A stretch of 9,435 bases of DNA from Bacillota bacterium. Lineage in GTDB: Bacteria > Bacillota > Bacilli > Bacillales > Cytobacillaceae. The translations under genes and the position numbers were made by a program. Of this stretch, positions 1 through 6,125 are shown one piece after another. The notes beneath the pieces were generated by a model. The model searched no databases. It had not been told where the DNA came from and worked only from the letters and a program-made list of their open reading frames with translations. Numbering within the stretch: the first letter of the stretch is position 1; each line of letters opens with the position of its first letter. The DNA lies in assembly GCA_023389895.1 (NCBI GenBank), contig JAEWDX010000365.1, positions 1 to 9,435 of the forward strand, given 5' to 3'.

Positions 1-82
1 GGATAGTCCTAATAGAATATTCTTCTTTTTGATATTCGCTGCTCCAATTCTGATTATAATCTACAACTTTTATAATCAATAG
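1..82 (+). CDS. C-terminal end of a probable membrane protein (partial)
   Basis: Reading from base 2, an open frame of 26 codons runs to a TAG stop at 80-82. It encodes a hydrophobic stretch (FFFLIFAAPILIII) followed by a short polar tail ending in NQ. This is the composition of a last transmembrane helix with a short tail, so I read it as the 3' end of a membrane-protein gene starting left of the window. The family cannot be told from 26 residues. An AT-rich non-coding stretch could also give such a frame by chance, so confidence is low. Confidence 0.35.
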   Translation, partial: DSPNRIFFFLIFAAPILIIIYNFYNQ

Positions 83-369
83 ATACACCCCATTCTTTGA
101 ATTTTATTTTGCTTGATCAATTTTGTGCATTATTACAGAATATAAAAAACCTAATGCATTGTCAACGGTAATTTTTAAAAAAATAGAATATTTCAATTTT
201 CTAACTCTAGAACACCTACTGAATTCAATAATGTAAAAAGCCCTACTAAATAAATATTTAGTCTCTCAGAAATGGCCTATTATACCTTCAGTACTTCATT
301 TTCTAAGACTAGTTTGGGTAAATGGAAAGGCCATATCATATATCTAAATCAATTATACGTTAACAAATA
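83..369. other. AT-rich intergenic stretch, no gene recognised
   Basis: No frame here has a convincing start, ribosome binding site and coding character. Two inverted repeats are visible. One is ACTAAATA-AA-TATTTAGT at 245-262. The other pairs ATGGCCT (272-278) with AGGCCAT (328-334) across 49 bases. Neither is followed by a T-run on the + strand, so I do not call a terminator. They may be upstream regulatory sites for the rrf2 gene or may be meaningless. Confidence 0.4.
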
Positions 370-399
370 TTGACACAGAAATACGATAAAGGTTATTAT
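370..399 (+). promoter_or_regulatory. SigmaA-type promoter of the rrf2 gene
   Basis: A perfect -35 TTGACA (370-375) is followed after 18 bases by a -10-like TATTAT (394-399). Transcription would start near 406, giving a leader of about 35 bases before the ATG at 441. The leader carries GGGAGGTGA (422-430). The candidate Rrf2 box overlaps the -10 and the start point, as expected for autorepression. Confidence 0.65.
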
Positions 400-418
400 A
401 GATATGCAAAGTCTTTTA
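397..418 (+). promoter_or_regulatory. Candidate Rrf2 operator, copy 1
   Basis: TATAGATAT (397-405), two variable bases (GC), then AAAGTCTTTTA (408-418). The same 22-base arrangement recurs at 865-886 with 20 of 22 identical positions. The second half contains the dyad AAAG-T-CTTT. It overlaps the -10 and start of the rrf2 promoter, so bound protein would block transcription. The operator role is inferred from the duplication and position only. Confidence 0.45.
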
Positions 419-440
419 TCCGGGAGGTGAATCATACATC

Positions 441-827
441 ATGAAGTATTCAAAAGCTACAAATTATGCTCTTCACACTATGCTTTTTCTTGCAATGGAT
501 ACACCAAATAAACCCGTTGGTGTACAACAGTTAGCAGAGAAGCAGAAAGTTTCTCCTACGTATTTGTCTAAAATATTGACCAAGTTGGTTAAGGAAGGAA
601 TGATTAATTCTTCTTCAGGGGCCAACGGAGGATATACGCTTAGTCAAAATTGGGAAGACATTTCATTTTTGGACATCATACATGCTATTGAAGGCAAATC
701 ATCTTTGTTTGATTGCTGTTTTAACTCTGAACCAGAATGTGTGATAAAAGCTGCAATGTTTTCAGCAGAGGAAAAAATGGAAGAAGAGTTAAGAAATCGA
801 AAAATATCAGATCTTTTTAAAAAATAA
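441..827 (+). CDS. Rrf2-family transcriptional repressor
   Basis: This 128-residue protein has the usual Rrf2 length and layout. Its N-terminus (MKYSKATNYALHTM) matches the family's opening. A winged helix-turn-helix covers roughly residues 25-66, including the recognition region SPTYLSKILTKL and the wing GANGGYTL. A dimerisation helix lies near 73-85 and a C-terminal helix follows. The start at 441 is fixed by the conserved N-terminus, although the GGAGG lies a rather long 13 bases upstream. Cysteines occur at 92, 93 and 100. The family's Fe-S members (IscR, NsrR) use three spaced cysteines, and the third position near 104-106 is Ala/Ala/Met here. A thiol switch or a different ligand set is therefore more likely than a canonical IscR-type cluster. 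It probably represses itself and the thioredoxin and flavoprotein genes downstream, sensing oxidant, disulfide or nitrosative stress. The family is secure; the signal is inferred. Confidence 0.9.
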   Translation: MKYSKATNYALHTMLFLAMDTPNKPVGVQQLAEKQKVSPTYLSKILTKLVKEGMINSSSGANGGYTLSQNWEDISFLDIIHAIEGKSSLFDCCFNSEPECVIKAAMFSAEEKMEEELRNRKISDLFKK

Positions 828-829
828 CA

Positions 830-858
830 GTGGATTTATGATCCATTATTATTTTTTA
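830..858 (+). terminator. Possible weak rho-independent terminator after rrf2
   Basis: Just after the rrf2 stop, AGTGGAT and ATCCATT can pair (7 bp with one G-U) around the loop TTATG. ATTATTTTTT follows. The stem is short and AU-rich, so termination is probably partial. The thioredoxin gene could receive some rrf2 readthrough as well as its own transcript. Confidence 0.4.
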
Positions 859-864
859 AATAAA

Positions 865-886
865 TATAGATATAAAAAGTCTTTTA
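865..886 (+). promoter_or_regulatory. Candidate Rrf2 operator, copy 2 (upstream of the thioredoxin gene)
   Basis: TATAGATAT (865-873), AA, then AAAGTCTTTTA (876-886) repeats the element at 397-418. The core here extends to a perfect AAAAG-T-CTTTT dyad. It lies about 130 bases upstream of the thioredoxin start. I see no strong -35/-10 pair around it, so it could act as an operator on a weak promoter, as a roadblock to readthrough, or be the relic of a duplicated promoter region. Confidence 0.45.
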
Positions 887-1013
887 AGTCCTTAATGTTT
901 TTGTTGAAAGGAGGATAGATGGTTTAGGGTAATAATCCAAAAGACCATATTAAATGGGTTATTTCACCTCGGAGGTTTAAAAATACACTGGTATCTACAA
1001 AGGAGGAAGAATT
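887..1013 (+). other. Leader of the thioredoxin gene with three Shine-Dalgarno-like motifs
   Basis: Three SD-like motifs occur: AAAGGAGG (907-914), CGGAGG (970-975) and AAAGGAGG (999-1006). Only the last precedes a real gene. The first is followed after four bases by ATG-GTT-TAG, a two-codon frame. ATGGT (919-923) can pair with ACCAT (944-948), and ACCT (967-970) can fold against AGGT (973-976), covering the second motif. The leader is therefore structured and may matter for translation, but no known riboswitch class is recognisable. Confidence 0.3.
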
Positions 1014-1328
1014 ATGTCGATTGTACATGTAACTACAAAGCAAGAATTAGAACAGCATTTAATAACGGATGAGATGGTTTTAATAAATTTCTGGGCAGAA
1101 TGGTGTGGTCCTTGCAAAATGTTTAAGATGGTTCTTGAGCAGCTTAATGAAGAATTAGGTGCTAAAGTAAAAATCATAAGAGTAGACATTGAAGAAGGCC
1201 CTCAGATCGCTGCTGATTATGGAGTAATGGGAATTCCTCACTCTCGTTTGATTGTCAATAATAAATTACATGATCCAATTGTAGGGTATGTCCCCCTTGA
1301 GAACTTAAAAGAGATTATAGGGGTTTGA
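1014..1328 (+). CDS. Thioredoxin-family protein (CGPC active site)
   Basis: At 104 residues this is a complete, single-domain thioredoxin with no signal peptide, so it should act in the cytoplasm as a dithiol-disulfide reductant. The active site WCGPCK spans residues 30-35 with redox cysteines 31 and 34. The cis-proline is Pro75 in GIPHS, where most thioredoxins have IPT. The buried acidic residue before FWAEWCGPC (Asp26 in E. coli TrxA) is Asn25 here, which would be expected to change thiol chemistry. GGAGG lies 7 bases before the ATG. The flavoprotein gene follows after 38 bases with no terminator, so the two are surely co-transcribed. This looks like a specialised thioredoxin of a stress cassette rather than the housekeeping TrxA, which usually stands alone. 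Fold and active site are certain; the client proteins are unknown. Confidence 0.92.
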   Translation: MSIVHVTTKQELEQHLITDEMVLINFWAEWCGPCKMFKMVLEQLNEELGAKVKIIRVDIEEGPQIAADYGVMGIPHSRLIVNNKLHDPIVGYVPLENLKEIIGV

Positions 1329-1366
1329 GCTAATAAGAAGAATTTAAATAAGAGGAGGAAAGTAAA

Positions 1367-2263
1367 ATGAGCCTTTATGATTGTGCTATAATCGGTGGAG
1401 GACCAGCCGGATTAAACGCAGCTTTATTGTTAGGAAGGGCGAGGAGATCGGTAGCTTTGTTTAATACAAATAGTGATCACCTTGCCTTTGAACTCCAAGA
1501 AAGCATTTTAAGAAATGGAAATACTTCTGCTGAATTCATGCAAGCTGCAAAAGAAAAATTAGAGCATTATTCAAATATCCATTCAATTGATATTCAAGGT
1601 GTAAGGGTAATTAAACAATCGGACAATAGACTTTTTAAAATTTATACTGGTGATGGTAAAAATTTCCTTGCTAAAAAAATTCTTCTTACTGAAGGTACCA
1701 AAATCAAGTCTGATATTCCGAATATTAATTTGTATTATAACAAAAGTATTTTTACATCCCTTTATTGTTATGGTTGGGAATTAAGGGATAAAAAATTGAT
1801 TCTTATAAATGAAACAAATGATGCAGCACATAAAGCTAAAATTGTTCACAACTTATCTGAGGATTTAATCGTTGCAACTAATGGAAATGAAATGAGGATA
1901 AGTGAAAGAAACCAATTGGAGGAAAAAGGGATAAAGGTATTCACCGAAAAGATTAAGGAAATTAAAGGTGATAACGGAATGTTAAGAAGTGTTGTCTTTC
2001 AAAATGGATTTGAAGCAGAAAGGGAAGCAGCCATTTTTACACCAAATTTATACACAACAAATGTAATTGGCCAAGGATTATCTTGTGATATTGATGAAAA
2101 CGGCTTAATCGTTGTAGATCATTTTGGCAGAACATCGGAAAAAAACATATATGCGGCAGGTGATGCTGCTCAGCCAGCACCATCTGAAATCATTTTATCA
2201 GAAGCAACTGGTATACAAGCAGCAATCGCTATAAATACAGATATTTCAATTGAAACATTTTAA
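1367..2263 (+). CDS. TrxR-like NAD(P)/FAD-dependent oxidoreductase, divergent
   Basis: The 298 residues have the architecture of the low-molecular-weight thioredoxin reductase superfamily. The FAD-binding Rossmann motif GGGPAG is at residues 10-15, and the C-terminal FAD motif (IYAAGDA, Asp266) is followed by the usual EATGIQAAIAIN helix. The middle is unusual. Where relatives carry a CPYC-type redox pair, residues 131-134 read Ser-Leu-Tyr-Cys, leaving one cysteine (Cys134). The start of the NADPH domain reads LILINETNDAAHKA instead of a GxGxxG/A motif. As far as I recall, a Bacillus subgroup also lacks the glycines there, so that loss may be a subgroup trait. Canonical NADPH-to-FAD-to-disulfide transfer to the neighbouring thioredoxin looks impossible. 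GGAGG lies 8 bases before the ATG. The frame is intact, which argues for selection and so for another electron route or a binding role. Membership is sure, activity is not. Confidence 0.8.
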   Translation: MSLYDCAIIGGGPAGLNAALLLGRARRSVALFNTNSDHLAFELQESILRNGNTSAEFMQAAKEKLEHYSNIHSIDIQGVRVIKQSDNRLFKIYTGDGKNFLAKKILLTEGTKIKSDIPNINLYYNKSIFTSLYCYGWELRDKKLILINETNDAAHKAKIVHNLSEDLIVATNGNEMRISERNQLEEKGIKVFTEKIKEIKGDNGMLRSVVFQNGFEAEREAAIFTPNLYTTNVIGQGLSCDIDENGLIVVDHFGRTSEKNIYAAGDAAQPAPSEIILSEATGIQAAIAINTDISIETF

Positions 2264-2347
2264 ATATTAAATTCCTATAAATAATGCTAATTTGATTTTT
2301 TTAAAAAAAGCTCTTTAGATCAAGGTTTTGTAAGGTGAGGTAAAGTC
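2264..2347. other. Spacer after the redox cassette
   Basis: This AT-rich spacer contains a T-run running into an A-run near 2297-2310, but no GC-stemmed hairpin, so no confident terminator for the redox cassette was found. With the following stretch to 2695 it forms a 430-base region whose only ORF is the small minus-strand frame at 2348-2554. GTAAG (2330-2334), CTTAC (2347-2351) and GTAAG (2357-2361) could form alternative small stems. Confidence 0.35.
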
Positions 2348-2554
2348 TTACTCATGGTAAGTTATCAGTTTGTTGATCATATGCCAGCCAAGGATGTTTT
2401 GGTTGGTAAGATCGGCAAATGATTTTAGATAAGACAAAATAAAAAGATTAACACTCTCTATTTTCCCTCGATCCAATAACATCCGCACTTCTTCTGAGAT
2501 GTCACTAACCTTTCTGGCTCCCTTCCTTATTAATATATTTTTAAAAACGTACAT
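2348..2554 (-). pseudogene. Small ORF, possible remnant of a larger gene
   Basis: The 68-codon frame begins at an ATG that has no Shine-Dalgarno motif upstream (only AT-rich sequence and an in-frame TAA). Residues about 11-36 (KGARKVSDISEEVRMLLDRG and onward to ESVNL) have balanced, protein-like composition with a clear amphipathic helix. They resemble the N-terminal segment of a longer bacterial protein; I have a faint impression of a DNA-alkylation-repair-like family but cannot support it. After ESVNL the sequence becomes nondescript and stops. I read it as a decayed gene fragment or a chance frame rather than a working gene. It lies between two + strand units with no partner on its strand. 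Confidence 0.3.
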
Positions 2555-2594
2555 ATAAAAATAAACTTATTGCGACGTGCTCATATGTAGGAAG

Positions 2595-2624
2595 TTGAAT
2601 TTATTTTTATAATGGTTTTAAAAT
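2595..2624 (+). promoter_or_regulatory. Probable promoter of the MerR-family gene
   Basis: TTGAAT (2595-2600) and TAAAAT (2619-2624) are separated by 18 bases. A perfect TATAAT also lies at 2608-2613 but without a good -35. An 11-base inverted repeat, ATAAAAATAAA (2555-2565) against TTTATTTTTAT (2600-2610), flanks and enters this region and might be an autoregulatory site. The leader to the ATG at 2696 would be about 65 bases. Confidence 0.4.
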
Positions 2625-2695
2625 GATAAGAGGAGACCCGTTTTTAATTAAAAAACCAAGTAATGCAATGAAACAACAAAGCTGGAGGCTCTTGT

Positions 2696-3535
2696 ATGCT
2701 AAAGAAGATTTCAATTGGACAAATGGCGAAACTCAACAATGTTTCCATTCAAACTTTGCATCATTATGACAAAATTGGCCTTCTTTCACCTAATTATATC
2801 GATCCGATTACAAACTATCGATATTACACGATTAAGCAATGTGCCTGTCTTGACTATATAAAATACTTAAAGTATATGGGCTTTACTTTGCGAGAAGTGA
2901 AGGAATTTTTTTCAGAAAAGGATGCTTATTCAATCCCTGACCTGTTTGATGATCAACTTAAAATAATTGATGGAAAAGTAAATGAGCTAATCCAGATGAA
3001 AAGGACACTTGAGATTGCCCGTCAAAATTATCTAGTATGCAAACAAATTACAAAAATGGGTGTGGTTGAGGAGAGTTTTTTTCCAGAGAGGAAAATTTAT
3101 TGCTATAACGGAAATCAAAATATTTATGAAGATAATCTAGAAACATATGAATATATTTTAAGAGAGTTACGAAAGCAGGCGCTTATTCATCAATTTTCCT
3201 CTTCTAATTTTTGTAATGTCGGAACAATTACTCGAATGGACACAATTAAGCAGCGGAAATTAGCATCTACTGAAATCTTTATGTTTGTTGATGACGATTA
3301 TATCGATATTAAAGGGATTGAACGAATACCCGCCCATGATTATGTGTCCATTTATTGTGATGATTTTTCTAAAGAAAAAGAGTATGCTTTTAAACTTGTT
3401 GATTATATAAACGAGCACGGACTTGAAATGGTCGGGGATTATATTTGCGAGGTTATTTTTGAATTGCTGGACTGGATACTTAATGAACGCCAAATGATTA
3501 TGCGACTGCAGATTCCTGTGAAAAAAATAAAATAG
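2696..3535 (+). CDS. MerR-family regulator with BmrR/GyrI-like effector domain
   Basis: This 279-residue activator is of the drug-sensing MerR type. Residues 4-75 form the winged helix-turn-helix (ISIGQMAKLNNVSIQTLHHYD, then the wing IDPITNYRYYTIKQC). Residues about 78-115 form the long dimerisation helix. The rest resembles the GyrI-like ligand-binding domain of BmrR, BltR and YdfL, ending in the usual pattern of acidic/aromatic residues and a final strand (MRLQIPVKK). There is no metal-binding cysteine cluster, so metal sensing is unlikely and an organic, probably lipophilic or cationic, effector is more plausible. The start is supported by CTGGAGG 7 bases upstream. The nearest downstream gene is the amine dehydrogenase at 3637, the natural candidate target. 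MerR regulators usually act on a neighbouring promoter with a long spacer, but I could not pin one down there. Confidence 0.88.
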   Translation: MLKKISIGQMAKLNNVSIQTLHHYDKIGLLSPNYIDPITNYRYYTIKQCACLDYIKYLKYMGFTLREVKEFFSEKDAYSIPDLFDDQLKIIDGKVNELIQMKRTLEIARQNYLVCKQITKMGVVEESFFPERKIYCYNGNQNIYEDNLETYEYILRELRKQALIHQFSSSNFCNVGTITRMDTIKQRKLASTEIFMFVDDDYIDIKGIERIPAHDYVSIYCDDFSKEKEYAFKLVDYINEHGLEMVGDYICEVIFELLDWILNERQMIMRLQIPVKKIK

Positions 3536-3543
3536 TTCTTGAG

Positions 3544-3607
3544 CCTATTGTTGCTATAGGGTTTACAATTCAATTGTAGAGTTTTATTTAACACATGCAT
3601 TCATGTG
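3544..3607 (+). promoter_or_regulatory. Cluster of three inverted repeats between the MerR and dehydrogenase genes
   Basis: Three inverted repeats follow one another in 64 bases: CCTAT-N7-ATAGG (3544-3560), the perfect 15-base palindrome TACAATT-C-AATTGTA (3564-3578), and CACATG-CATT-CATGTG (3592-3607). A weak promoter could be TTTACA (3562-3567) with TATTTA (3585-3590), a 17-base spacer, so the palindrome would overlap its -35. None of the repeats has a following T-run, so they look more like protein-binding sites or leader hairpins than terminators. Which protein binds is unknown; the adjacent MerR protein is the first candidate. Confidence 0.4.
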
Positions 3608-3636
3608 AAATACTGAGCAATCATGGAGGGATCTAG

Positions 3637-4668
3637 ATGTTAGAAAAAGTTCGTGTTATTCAGTATGGCTGTGGAAAAATGGGTATGATTAGCTTGCGAT
3701 ATTTGTATGAAAAGGGAGCAGAAATTGTTGGAGCAATTGATGCAAATCCTGCTCTTGTCGGTAAGGATGTAGGAGAAGTAGCAGGATTGGGCTTAAAACT
3801 AAATGTTCCTATAAGAAGTGACGCTGAGCGAGTATTTCAAGAAACAGACGCTGATGTATGTCTTATTATGACGAAAAGTTTAATGTCTGACACAATGGCT
3901 GCTTTTGAATTAGCTGCTCGTCACGGAGTGAATGCGATTACGACTTGTGAAGAAGCCTTTTATCCATGGACAACTTCACCGGAAATTACGAATCGTTTAG
4001 ACCGTCTTGCAAAGGAAAACAATTGTACGTTTACAGGTGCTGGCTATCAGGATGTATTCTGGGGAAACTTAATAACGACTTTAGCTGGGTCCTCCCATAA
4101 TATTATTCGAATCGAAGGTAAATCAAGCTATAATGTTGAGCATTATGGAATTGCTTTAGCAGAGGTACATGGAGCGGGTTTATCATTAGAAGAGTTTGAA
4201 AAAGAAATTGCAAGCAATAATGACCTTCCATCCTTCATGAGAAATTCAAATGAATGGTTGTGCTCGCAATTTGGCTGGACAATCAAATCTCAAAATCAGC
4301 AATTAGTCCCAATGTCTTATGAAGAAGATTTATATTCAGAAACATTAGGAAAAACAATTCCTGCTGGACATGCAACAGGAATGTCAGCAGTGGTGACGAC
4401 AGTTACGCATCAAGGACCGGTTATTGTAAGCGAATGTATTGGAAAGGTATATGCTGAAGGTGAAACGGATTGTAATGATTGGGTTATTAAAGGTGAACCG
4501 GAAACAGTTGTGAAAATTTCTAATCCAGCAACTGTGGAATTAACTTGTGCAACCGTTGTTAATAGAATACCAGATTTAATTCAAGCACCATCAGGCTTCT
4601 TTACGACGGAAAAAATGCCGACTGCACGATACCGAACATATCCACTTCATTTCTATTTAAATAAATAG
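3637..4668 (+). CDS. NAD(P)H-dependent amine dehydrogenase, 2,4-diaminopentanoate dehydrogenase-like
   Basis: The 343-residue protein starts with a dinucleotide-binding motif (QYGCGKMG; glycines 11, 13, 16) and an acidic residue after the second strand (GAIDAN). It continues like the dihydrodipicolinate reductase/Ord superfamily: GKDVGEVAGLG near 43-53, the conserved TTCEEAFYPW (102-111), then the catalytic domain. Characterised Ord oxidatively deaminates (2R,4S)-2,4-diaminopentanoate in clostridial ornithine fermentation. Where I recall those enzymes having a GINPGF-type motif, this protein has YQDVFWGNL (137-145), the signature of a separate subgroup often annotated only as an amine dehydrogenase. 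The exact substrate is therefore open. GGAGG lies 7 bases before the ATG. No other ornithine-fermentation gene (oraSE, ortAB) is present in the window. It stands 101 bases after the MerR gene and ends at its own terminator. Fold confidence is high, reaction confidence moderate. Confidence 0.8.
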   Translation: MLEKVRVIQYGCGKMGMISLRYLYEKGAEIVGAIDANPALVGKDVGEVAGLGLKLNVPIRSDAERVFQETDADVCLIMTKSLMSDTMAAFELAARHGVNAITTCEEAFYPWTTSPEITNRLDRLAKENNCTFTGAGYQDVFWGNLITTLAGSSHNIIRIEGKSSYNVEHYGIALAEVHGAGLSLEEFEKEIASNNDLPSFMRNSNEWLCSQFGWTIKSQNQQLVPMSYEEDLYSETLGKTIPAGHATGMSAVVTTVTHQGPVIVSECIGKVYAEGETDCNDWVIKGEPETVVKISNPATVELTCATVVNRIPDLIQAPSGFFTTEKMPTARYRTYPLHFYLNK

Positions 4669-4736
4669 GCAAAAAGAGGCTATTCCATGTGAATTGCTCC
4701 CAATGAAGTAAACAGATTTTTATTTGTTTAACTAAT

Positions 4737-4773
4737 TAGGGGCCGATCATCTAGAATAGTCTCCTATTTTTTT
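4737..4773 (+). terminator. Rho-independent terminator of the amine dehydrogenase gene
   Basis: TAGGGG (4737-4742) pairs with CTCCTA (4761-4766), six pairs with one G-U, directly followed by seven T residues (4767-4773). A competing smaller hairpin, AATAG-TCTC-CTATT (4755-4768), abuts the same T-run. On the opposite strand no T-run follows, so it serves the + strand and shields the convergent symporter operon. No equally good terminator is visible for the minus-strand operon. Confidence 0.7.
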
Positions 4774-4805
4774 CGAAAAATCAAAGCAAACGCCTGAAGC
4801 GAAAA

Positions 4806-6125
4806 TCAATAGTCTAGTTTTACAGAACTTTTTTTAAAAGTTAAGAAAAGATACACAATGAAACAAATAAATGTTGAAATGGAAAAACTTATCCAAATGG
4901 CGATCAAGTCTACAGTAAATACCTGGAATATATAGCCTGATACGGTTCCAATGAATGATGATAAGGGAACGATAGAAGGTAGTATTCTTTTGCTAAGGAT
5001 GATATAAAACATCGGTCCAATCATGGCTGCGTAAATATTCCCGAAGAAAAATAGCAGTTCAATAGGACTTGGTGTAAGAACAGTAACAATTCCAAATAAT
5101 ATAATACAGATTAGTCCTGAAAAAAGGTACGTATATTTCCATTTATCCCGTTCAGTTATCGTTGGAATGAATAACTCCATAACATTTCTTACAAATAAAG
5201 TTGTTGTCGCATGTAATTCCGCTGTAATTGCAGAAGAAATCGCACTATAGCAAAACAGAACAAATAAAACAATTAGAAGGGAAGACTGGATTTTATCGAC
5301 AAGTTCAAACATAATCGAATAAATATTTTCATAACTTCTTCCAAAAATGATGATCATTAGTAAGGATGATAACGCAAGAGGAATGGTTGCCCATATAAGC
5401 CCAGCTAAGGTAAAAGTCATTCGCACTTTTTCTTTTTTTATAATAAATACTCTCTGCCATGTAGCTCGATCAATGATAACTTGTCCAAAACCAATGAGGA
5501 TAGCAGTGAAAATAAACATAGTTGCATCCGTATTTTTTATATACAAGACATAAGGGTGGTATAGTCTAATCCCTTCATATACAGGATGAACTCCTTCTTG
5601 AATAAAAAAATAAACAGGGATGACGATAATTGCTCCGAAAATTAAGGTGACATTTACTCCCGAGAGCTGATGGAGCCGTTGCATCCCGCCAACCCCTCCA
5701 ATAAAAAAGCAAAAGACTAAAAATAACAACATGCCAATAAAAACGGGAATAGGAAAAATCAATTGGGTAAGTAATCCTGCCCCTATGGCCTGTACAAACA
5801 AAGAATCAAAGCTTGTGAAAAGTAGAATAGATATCATATACCAATAGCCGACAGGTCGTAGCTTTTTTCGTAATACATCTCCAATCGTATAGTCCTCGGG
5901 ATAATATTCACGGATTTTTTTTGCTAAGGAACCAAATAAAATAAGGGCAAGAGCGCCCATTAATGAATAGCCGATTCCACCAAGCAGACCGTATTTTATC
6001 AACGTTTCCGGAGAGGAAAGGATCGTATTGCCTGTTACCCAGCGCGCTAATAAACTAACAATTCCGAAGCTAGCCCCTAGTTTTATCGCACCACTTACAT
6101 AATACTGATAATTAGTTTTTCTCAA
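4806..6125 (-). CDS. Sodium:solute symporter (SSS) family transporter
   Basis: This 439-residue, very hydrophobic protein has about 12 predicted membrane segments (for example near 12-32, 42-68, 96-122, 124-145, 200-218, 236-262, 283-305, 332-352, 385-405). It shows SSS-family landmarks: ARWVTGNT in the first helices, TIGDVLRKK after the second, the loop signature DxxxWQR (DRATWQR, 219-225), and the helix around SAISSAITAELHATTTLFVRN (295-314). The latter is usually rich in Ser/Thr of the Na2 site; the common ST pair reads IT here. It probably imports a small organic solute with Na+ or H+. It starts at TTG (6123-6125), overlapping the response-regulator stop as TTGA. GGAG sits 8 bases upstream and no better ATG exists, so TTG is well supported. 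It is the last gene of the kinase-regulator-symporter operon. The substrate is unknown. Confidence 0.85.
   Translation of the reverse strand: MRKTNYQYYVSGAIKLGASFGIVSLLARWVTGNTILSSPETLIKYGLLGGIGYSLMGALALILFGSLAKKIREYYPEDYTIGDVLRKKLRPVGYWYMISILLFTSFDSLFVQAIGAGLLTQLIFPIPVFIGMLLFLVFCFFIGGVGGMQRLHQLSGVNVTLIFGAIIVIPVYFFIQEGVHPVYEGIRLYHPYVLYIKNTDATMFIFTAILIGFGQVIIDRATWQRVFIIKKEKVRMTFTLAGLIWATIPLALSSLLMIIIFGRSYENIYSIMFELVDKIQSSLLIVLFVLFCYSAISSAITAELHATTTLFVRNVMELFIPTITERDKWKYTYLFSGLICIILFGIVTVLTPSPIELLFFFGNIYAAMIGPMFYIILSKRILPSIVPLSSFIGTVSGYIFQVFTVDLIAIWISFSISTFICFIVYLFLTFKKSSVKLDY

Noticed and set aside
919..927. ATG-GTT-TAG as a real gene
   Set aside because: Two codons with an SD only four bases away; kept only as a possible leader element, not as a CDS.
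995..1189. Minus-strand ORF over the thioredoxin gene
   Set aside because: It is the reverse shadow of a certain thioredoxin, with no ribosome binding site or recognisable domain.
2297..2312. T-run followed by A-run as terminator of the redox cassette
   Set aside because: It would be a pure A-U stem with almost no loop and no following U-tract, so it does not meet the usual pattern.
3260..3493. Minus-strand ORF inside the MerR gene
   Set aside because: Antisense shadow of the effector-domain coding region, with AT-rich composition and no supporting start signal.
4709..4730. Nine-pair hairpin (TAAACAGAT against ATTTGTTTA) as terminator of the dehydrogenase
   Set aside because: No T-run follows on either strand. 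The hairpin at 4737-4773 with seven T is the better terminator.
5347..5553. Plus-strand ORF inside the symporter gene
   Set aside because: Antisense to well-defined membrane-helix codons, no upstream SD and no family resemblance.
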